In this document: positions 33,608 to 38,631 of the stretch, one piece after another
How positions within the stretch are numbered: position 1 is the stretch's first letter
Layout: each line of letters begins with the position of its first letter
Assembly: GCA_026713185.1 (NCBI GenBank)
Contig: JAPOOX010000183.1
Location: 1-38,631 of the forward strand
Direction of reading: 5' to 3'
Length of the DNA: 38,631 nt
Source of the DNA: Gammaproteobacteria bacterium
GTDB taxonomy: Bacteria > Pseudomonadota > Gammaproteobacteria > Pseudomonadales > Azotimanducaceae
Made by a program: the position numbers and the translations under genes
Notes under the pieces: generated by a model
What the model was told of the DNA's origin: nothing
Databases searched by the model: none
The model's input: the letters and a program-made list of their open reading frames with translations, nothing else

Positions 33608-34375
33608 TTATGTTTCCTGCAGAATCCTGGCATAACGGCAGACGATTTCCTCCAACCCGAACCAGATAGCGTCGCTGATAATGGCATGACCGATGGACAC
33701 CTCGGCAACCGGGGATACTGCCTGACAGAATGTGGCGAGATTTTCGAGATTCAGGTCGTGTCCGGCATTGATACCAAGCCCCAGACGGTTCGCTAGGTCT
33801 GCGGCCGCGGCAAATTCGCCCAGTATTGACTGCTGCGCTGATGTCCCGAAATGTTCTGCATAGGGTCCGGTATAGAACTCTATTCGATCAGCACCCAGGC
33901 GGGCAGCGAGCTCAAGTTGCTCAGCAGACGGATCCATGAACAGGCTCACGCGGATTTTGAGTGCCTGCAGATCCTTAAGAAGCAGCTTCAGACGACCGGA
34001 TTCACGGGTGAGGTCCCAGCCATGATCAGAAGTAAGCTGGTTTGGATCGTCCGGCACCAGCGTGGCCTGGTGTGGCTTGACACTCCTGACCAGTTCCATG
34101 AATCCGGGATAACCGTTGTCCTGGGGACCGGCATAGGGGTTGCCTTCTATATTGAATTCTATGTGGCGATAATCATCCCGGGACAGGAGTTCTGCCAGAT
34201 CATGAACATCGGACGGTCTGATGTGCCGCATATCCGGTCTGGGATGTACTGTGATGCCATCCGCACCGGCCTTGATGGCGGTCATCGCGGCATCGACAAC
34301 ACTCGGAATTGCAGTCTCCCGTGAATTGCGAATCAGGGCGACTTTATTGAGATTGACACTGAGTCTGGTTTTCAT
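33608..34375 (-). CDS. pdxJ: Pyridoxine 5'-phosphate synthase
   Basis: A 255-residue TIM-barrel enzyme that joins 1-deoxy-D-xylulose 5-phosphate and 3-amino-2-oxopropyl phosphate in vitamin B6 synthesis. Motifs: SVNLNKVALIRNSR (N-terminal phosphate and substrate loop), DGITVHPRPDMRHI, EFNIEGNP, LVPDD, RIEFYTGPYAE, GINAGHDLN and the final VSIGHAIISDAI. Length somewhat above E. coli PdxJ. 29% of the surroundings in many genomes place it with recO/acpS; that context is not seen here. Confidence 0.95.
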   Translation of the reverse strand: MKTRLSVNLNKVALIRNSRETAIPSVVDAAMTAIKAGADGITVHPRPDMRHIRPSDVHDLAELLSRDDYRHIEFNIEGNPYAGPQDNGYPGFMELVRSVKPHQATLVPDDPNQLTSDHGWDLTRESGRLKLLLKDLQALKIRVSLFMDPSAEQLELAARLGADRIEFYTGPYAEHFGTSAQQSILGEFAAAADLANRLGLGINAGHDLNLENLATFCQAVSPVAEVSIGHAIISDAIWFGLEEIVCRYARILQET

Positions 34376-34437
34376 CCCTGGATACCCCGTTTCAGGAAAG
34401 CCATCGTGCCAGGAGAAACCCGAAAATCAGACATGTT

Positions 34438-34737
34438 TCAGGGTAAGACCTTTTTAAAGGGTTTGACGATTACGCTGTCGAAAACGCCTGCGGTCTGATA
34501 GGGATCTTTGCCAGCCCAGGATTCGGCAGCTGCAAGGTTATCAAATTCGGCTACCACCAGACTCCCTGTAAACCCGGCATCTCCCGGGTCGTCATTATCG
34601 ATGGCTGGAAGAGGGCCTGCCAGAACCAGCCGACCCGCCTGATTGAGCGCTTCAAGTCTTTTCAGATGATCGGGACGACTCAGCTTTCGGCGTTCCAGGG
34701 AATTCTCGACATCCTGGCCGATAATCGCATACAACAT
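34438..34737 (-). CDS. yciI: YciI family protein
   Basis: A 99-residue dimeric alpha-beta protein: MLYAIIGQDVENSLERRKLSRPDHLKRL, GRLVLAGPLPA with family His/Asp pair residues and AGKDPYQTAGVFDSV. YciI-like proteins resemble small enzymes or binding proteins; function unassigned. ATG 34737 follows GGAG by nine bases; a start at 34791 would add an unrelated stretch. Gene is downstream of yciB on the same strand, as in enteric bacteria. Confidence 0.9.
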   Translation of the reverse strand: MLYAIIGQDVENSLERRKLSRPDHLKRLEALNQAGRLVLAGPLPAIDNDDPGDAGFTGSLVVAEFDNLAAAESWAGKDPYQTAGVFDSVIVKPFKKVLP

Positions 34738-34827
34738 AAATTTGCTCCAATTAATGTCTGAACAGCCTGTCGAGGTAGCCGGAATCCACATCCAGCCACT
34801 TGCGGATGACTGCCGGGAAAATATAAC

Positions 34828-35418
34828 TCAATCAAGCTCGCTCTTGCTACGTTCGCTGTTCCCGGGCAGCATCCCAGGGTTTTCTTCCTGGAGGTATCCG
34901 CCCTTAATCAGGTAAATCATGGTGAGAATAATATAGATCAGAGTAATGGCAAATCCACCAATCAGTTTATAACTTACCCAGAAGTCCAGACTGAAGCCAT
35001 AGGCGATTACCAGATTCAACAAGCCTGCCAGGAAGAATCCTGCGGCCCATCCAAGGGTAAGATTCCGCCAGACGTGGCCGGGAAGCTGAATTTTATCTCC
35101 CAGCAATTTCTGTAGAAAATTTTGCCTGCCAAAAAACTGGCTGGCCAGCAGGCCAAGGCAGAACAACCAGTTTACTACGGTTGGTTTCCATTGAATAAAC
35201 GCCTGATTTCGGAACAACAGTGTGGCGCCACCAAATATTATTGCGACCCAGAAGATTATTTTAGTCTGCTTTCCGACCTCCCGAAAGCGTGCATATTCGT
35301 AGCCTACCTGTACACAGATACCCGCCATCAGTACTGCGGTACTGAGGTATATGTCTTTCGTATAGAAGTAGACTGCGACAAACAGTGCAATTGGCAGAAA
35401 TTCGACGAATTGTTTCAT
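34828..35418 (-). CDS. yciB: Inner membrane septation protein A (YciB/IspZ)
   Basis: A 196-residue membrane protein with five predicted segments: QFVEFLPIALFVAVYFY, LSTAVLMAGICVQ, IIFWVAIIFGGATLLF, LFCLGLLASQFFG and LIGGFAITLIYIILTMIYL. The start KQFVEFLPI and FIQWKPTVVNWLF are hallmark IspZ segments. It interacts with the elongation and division machinery in E. coli; exact activity unknown. The C-terminal extension is hydrophilic (SERSKSELD). Divergent from yciO. Confidence 0.93.
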   Translation of the reverse strand: MKQFVEFLPIALFVAVYFYTKDIYLSTAVLMAGICVQVGYEYARFREVGKQTKIIFWVAIIFGGATLLFRNQAFIQWKPTVVNWLFCLGLLASQFFGRQNFLQKLLGDKIQLPGHVWRNLTLGWAAGFFLAGLLNLVIAYGFSLDFWVSYKLIGGFAITLIYIILTMIYLIKGGYLQEENPGMLPGNSERSKSELD

Positions 35419-35514
35419 ACTGCGTGACCAGAAATGTTACAGTCCACTAATAATAATTCATTTCAGACTTTATTATTAGATGAACCTTTAAACAGATCTG
35501 GTTGGCGAGATGAC

Positions 35515-36144
35515 ATGAGTCAGTTTTTTAGAATCCATCCTGAGAACCCGCAACCGCGTTTAATACACCAGGCAGCGTTAATTGTGCGCAACGGCGGTGT
35601 CATTGCCTACCCGACAGATTCAGCCTATGCACTGGGATGCCACATCGGGGACAAGAAGGCACTGGATAGAGTTCGCCAGATTCGACGTCTGGATGACAAG
35701 CACAACCTTACCCTGGTGTGCCGGGACCTTTCCGATCTGGGAGTTTATGCGCGCGTCGACAATAGTTCCTATCGATTGCTGAAGTCATCAACCCCGGGTC
35801 CCTTCACCTTCATTTTTCCCGCCAGCCGGGAAGTGCCGAGGCGACTGATTAATCCAAAGCGGAAAACCATTGGGCTGCGCGTACCCGAGAATGAGATCTG
35901 TCAGGCTTTACTGCGGGAACTGGGTGAGCCGCTGATGAGTACCACACTGATTCTGCAGGGAGATGAGTACCCACTGACGGATCCATTGGAGATCCGTGAC
36001 CTGCTAGAGCACCAGCTGGATCTCGTCATTGACGGTGGTTTCTGTGGGCTCGAACCCACCACGGTGGTGAATTTCGAAACGGGTGTCCCGAAAATTACAA
36101 GACAGGGACGAGGTGTTTTCGAGACCGCGGAATACACTCGTTAA
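35515..36144 (+). CDS. yciO: YciO (Sua5/YrdC/YciO family protein)
   Basis: A 209-residue paralogue of the threonylcarbamoyl-AMP synthase TsaC/YrdC. It begins like E. coli YciO (SQFFRIHPENPQPRL) and has GGVIAYPTDSAYALGC, HNLTLVCRDLSDL, TPGPFTFIF, PRRLINPKRKTIGLR and STTLI. YciO lacks proven TC-AMP activity in E. coli but shares the fold. ATG 35515 is the YciO-like start; an upstream ATG at 35434 adds 27 residues. The end ETAEYTR and its TAA overlap a dispersed repeat (copy D), so the C-terminus may have been reshaped by insertion. Confidence 0.92.
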   Translation: MSQFFRIHPENPQPRLIHQAALIVRNGGVIAYPTDSAYALGCHIGDKKALDRVRQIRRLDDKHNLTLVCRDLSDLGVYARVDNSSYRLLKSSTPGPFTFIFPASREVPRRLINPKRKTIGLRVPENEICQALLRELGEPLMSTTLILQGDEYPLTDPLEIRDLLEHQLDLVIDGGFCGLEPTTVVNFETGVPKITRQGRGVFETAEYTR

Positions 36145-36212
36145 TAAAACAAGCACTTATCAAACATGACGAAGATAATCCAGATAAGCCGGTCTGTTTG
36201 CTCCGCGACAAA
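36124..36212 (+). repeat. Dispersed repeat, copy D, overlapping the end of yciO
   Basis: Bases 36124-36165 (actcgttaataaaacaagca then cttatcaaacatgacg) match the reverse complement of 27773-27807, and 36166-36212 (aagataatccagataagccg then gtctgtttgctccgcgaca) match copies A-C. The first about twenty bases code the last residues and stop of yciO. Confidence 0.78.
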
Positions 36213-36302
36213 ATTTTTAACATTCGGTAAATCTGTAATCTGCTGCTGGAATCTGTAAAATATGTTGATTCAAATTCCACATTCTGTGGAGCAGGTCCAG
36301 AA

Positions 36303-37520
36303 TTGAGTCTGATAGAAGCACAAAATCGTGTCCTCTCCGGTATGCGTCCCACCGGTCGTTTACATCTTGGCCATTATCATGGCGTCCTTAAAAACTGGGT
36401 GAAGTTGCAGCATGAATATGACTGCATGTTCTTCGTCGCTGATTGGCACGCCCTGACCACTCACTACGAAGAAACCGGAATCATTCAGGAAAATGTGTGG
36501 GAGATGCTGATTGACTGGCTGGCATCAGGTGTGAATCCAGGGTCCGCCACACTGTTTATACAATCCAGAGTGCCTGAACATGCGGAACTGCATCTACTGC
36601 TCTCCATGATCACACCACTGGGCTGGGTGGAACGGGTGCCAAGCTTCAAGGACTTGACATCCAGGAGCCACAATGAACGGGATTTGTCCACCTATGGATT
36701 CCTGGGGTATCCCGTGCTGCAGAGTGCGGATATTCTGATGTATAAGGCAGGTAACGTGCCCGTGGGTGCAGACCAGGTGCCGCATGTTGAAATGACACGG
36801 GACCTGGTACGCCGGTTCAATCACATCTATGGACGAGACCCGGGATTTGAGGAACTTGCGGAAGGCGCGATTAAGAAACTGGGCAGAAAGAACGCCAGGT
36901 TATACCGGGAGTTACGTCGCGACTACATGGAAAGGGGTCAGCAGGAATCACTGAAGACGGCGCAGGCGCTGGTGTCTGATCAGCAGAATCTGTCGCATGG
37001 TGACCGGGACCGGTTGATTGGTTATCTGGAGGGGGGTGGTAAGGTAATTCTGCCGGAACCGGATGTGTTACTGACAGAAACGCCGTTGGTAACCGGTCTT
37101 GATGGGCAGAAGATGTCCAAGTCCTACGGCAATACCATCAGGCTGCGCGAGGAACCTGAGTCCATCGAAAAGAAACTCAGGACCATGATGACAGACCCGG
37201 CTCGAGTTCGCAGAAAAGATCCCGGAGACCCGGACAAGTGCCCCGTGTTCGATATGCACCGGATTTATTCTGACGAGGACACCCGAAAGTGGGTGACAGA
37301 TGGCTGCACCAGAGCATCCATAGGCTGTATGGATTGTAAGAAGCCATTGATTGATTCAGTGCTGAAAGAACAGCAACCCATCATGGAACGGGCTCGTCAG
37401 TATGAAGACAATCCAAATCTGGTAAAGAGTATTGTCGCGGAAGGTTGTGAAAAGGCGCGCATCATCGCAAGATCAACTCTTGAGGAAGTGCGCACTGCCA
37501 TGGGACTTGACTACAGGTAG
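36303..37520 (+). CDS. trpS: Tryptophanyl-tRNA synthetase with four-cysteine motif
   Basis: A 405-residue class I synthetase charging tRNA-Trp. HLGH (residues 21-24) is the HIGH motif and KMSKS is at 270-274. It is longer than the usual ~335 residues, with a long insertion ahead of KMSKS. Cysteines C313, C335, C342 and C345 form C-x21-C-x6-C-x2-C, nearly the pattern reported to hold a 4Fe-4S cluster in Thermotoga maritima TrpRS. The start is TTG at 36303 with AGG about eight bases upstream; the next ATG (36342) would lose the conserved RVLSGMRPTG opening. Repeat copy D lies just upstream; scpA follows 6 bp after the stop. Confidence 0.93.
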   Translation: MSLIEAQNRVLSGMRPTGRLHLGHYHGVLKNWVKLQHEYDCMFFVADWHALTTHYEETGIIQENVWEMLIDWLASGVNPGSATLFIQSRVPEHAELHLLLSMITPLGWVERVPSFKDLTSRSHNERDLSTYGFLGYPVLQSADILMYKAGNVPVGADQVPHVEMTRDLVRRFNHIYGRDPGFEELAEGAIKKLGRKNARLYRELRRDYMERGQQESLKTAQALVSDQQNLSHGDRDRLIGYLEGGGKVILPEPDVLLTETPLVTGLDGQKMSKSYGNTIRLREEPESIEKKLRTMMTDPARVRRKDPGDPDKCPVFDMHRIYSDEDTRKWVTDGCTRASIGCMDCKKPLIDSVLKEQQPIMERARQYEDNPNLVKSIVAEGCEKARIIARSTLEEVRTAMGLDYR

Positions 37521-37526
37521 ACGATT

Positions 37527-38381
37527 ATGGCGCAAAAATACGAGACGAAACCAGCGCATGCAAAGGGTCAACGCAAGGTTCAACAGGAACTGCCTTTTGC
37601 AGTGGTTGATGGGAAACCACTGATTGATATACCTCAGAATCTCTATATCCCCCCGAACGCACTGGAAATCATACTCGATGCATTCGAAGGTCCGCTGGAC
37701 CTGCTGATTTACCTCATCCGCCGACAGAATCTGGATATTCTGGACATCCAGGTTGCCGAGATTACCCGACAATACATGGAATACATCGAATTGATGGAAG
37801 ACCTTCAGTTTGAGCTGAGCGCGGAATATCTGGTGATGGCAGCGATGCTGGCCGAGATCAAATCCAGAATGTTATTACCGCGTCAGGACGACATCGAGGA
37901 AGAGGAAGACCCGCGTGCGGAACTCATCCGACGTCTTCAGGAGTATGAACGCTTCAAAAACGCCGCCCTGGACCTGGATGAACAACCACGAATGAATCGG
38001 GATTTCTGGATCGCCTCGGCTGATGCATCGGTCCCGTATAAACCTAAACCAGTGCCGACAATTCAACTCCGGGAGATGCTGGTTGAGTTGGCGCGGGTAC
38101 TCAATCGAGCCAGCAATTCAACCACCCACCAGATCTCTTTTGAACCGTTATCGACCCGGGAACGCATGTCACAAATCCTGGAACTGACCAGCCGTGCAGA
38201 TGATCAGTTTGTACCATTCAGTTCTCTGTTTGACTTACAGGAAGGACGTGCCGGTGTTGTGGTTACTTTTATCGCAGTAATGGAATTGATGCGGGCATCA
38301 CTGCTGGACATTGTACAAACCGAATTATTTTCTCCCATACACGTCAAGTCGCACGAGGCGCCATCCATAGAGGCAAGATGA
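37527..38381 (+). CDS. scpA: Segregation and condensation protein A
   Basis: A 284-residue kleisin that bridges SMC (or MksB-like) ATPases with ScpB. LDAFEGPLDLLIYLIRRQNLDI is the family N-terminal hallmark; EYLVMAAMLAEIKSRMLLP follows, and the C-terminal winged helix has VVVTFIAVMELMR. The N-terminal 45 residues form a polar extension with KKVQQELPFAVVDGKPL-like text seen in proteobacterial homologues. Six bases after trpS; overlaps scpB by ATGA. Confidence 0.94.
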   Translation: MAQKYETKPAHAKGQRKVQQELPFAVVDGKPLIDIPQNLYIPPNALEIILDAFEGPLDLLIYLIRRQNLDILDIQVAEITRQYMEYIELMEDLQFELSAEYLVMAAMLAEIKSRMLLPRQDDIEEEEDPRAELIRRLQEYERFKNAALDLDEQPRMNRDFWIASADASVPYKPKPVPTIQLREMLVELARVLNRASNSTTHQISFEPLSTRERMSQILELTSRADDQFVPFSSLFDLQEGRAGVVVTFIAVMELMRASLLDIVQTELFSPIHVKSHEAPSIEAR

Positions 38382-38631
38382 GTACACTTCCTTTACAACA
38401 AATCATCGAGGGCGCGATTCTCGCTGCTGACGGTCCGCTCAGCATTGATCACATGATTGGGCTGTTTGTAGAGGAGCAACCAACACGCGCTGAACTACAA
38501 CAGGTCCTGGATGACATCAGTGACAGTTGCATCGACCGGGGCTTTGAATTGAAGAAAGTTGCCGGTGGCTACCGATTTCAGATTCGTCTGGAATACGGAG
38601 AATGGATCAGTCGACTGTGGGATGAAAAGCC
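38378..38631 (+). CDS. scpB: Segregation and condensation protein B, 5' part only
   Basis: Partial: the first 84 codons are in the window and the frame is open at the edge. The opening MSTLPLQQIIEGAILAADGP and the later winged-helix text GGYRFQI are ScpB hallmarks. It starts with ATG inside the scpA stop (ATGA), so the two are translationally coupled, fitting the ScpA-ScpB complex. Confidence 0.93.
   Translation, partial: MSTLPLQQIIEGAILAADGPLSIDHMIGLFVEEQPTRAELQQVLDDISDSCIDRGFELKKVAGGYRFQIRLEYGEWISRLWDEK

Noticed and set aside
35447-35479. 8-bp inverted repeat ctaataat / attattag in the yciB-yciO gap
   Set aside because: A/T-only stem with a 17-base loop; likely chance in an AT-rich promoter region.

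Overview
The window looks like a chromosomal segment of a gammaproteobacterium with moderate GC content. The evidence is the gene content: hspQ, the hda / DUF2066 / DUF3108 neighbourhood, yciB-yciI-yciO, pdxJ, an SUI1 (yciH) protein, trpS, scpA-scpB, and a Pseudomonas-like dcd. I cannot assign a genus from sequence alone. Most of the window is one uninterrupted contig of well-packed genes, and several intergenic gaps carry members of one dispersed repeat family.

Layout. 1-1863 (minus, cut by the window edge) is an ADP/NDP-forming acyl-CoA synthetase with a 44-bp tandem duplication at its start. 2002-3090 is a dihydroflavonol-reductase-like dehydrogenase. 3108-4131 holds two repeat copies, tRNA-Ser(CGA) and hspQ. 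4129-4956 has a small unknown protein and an orphan gluconate-2-dehydrogenase-subunit-3-like protein. 7543-4957 (minus) is a complete copper-RiPP type operon (HvfA-like precursor, MNIO enzyme, HvfC partner, DoxX membrane protein), with a perfect hairpin between precursor and enzyme. 8115-7762 (minus) is a Lin0512-family protein.

8384-22597 (plus) is the most unusual part. It is a six-gene, 14.2-kb, tightly coupled operon mixing ABC and RND transport: ABC ATPase, ABC permease fused to a degenerate M1-peptidase-like domain, RND adaptor lipoprotein, RND pump, a 1592-residue RND pump fused through six extra membrane segments to an ABC ATPase, and a second ABC permease. The gap upstream carries two identical-class palindromes exactly 30 bp apart. 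No outer-membrane channel and no regulator is encoded with it. I infer a hybrid, doubly energised envelope export machine; its substrate is unknown.

25989-22594 (minus) is a single-chain acyl-CoA carboxylase that overlaps the end of the hybrid operon tail to tail. Then come dcd (plus), a DUF3108 protein (minus), a 480-bp repeat-rich gap, and a plus-strand run: DUF2066 protein, CDP-alcohol phosphatidyltransferase, hda, a Firmicutes-style murG and serA. A minus-strand run follows (SUI1 protein, membrane-anchored cold-shock protein, pdxJ, yciI, yciB), and divergently yciO, trpS (with a four-cysteine, probably Fe-S, motif), scpA and the start of scpB.

All assignments come from reading translated sequence and motifs by eye; no database search was run.
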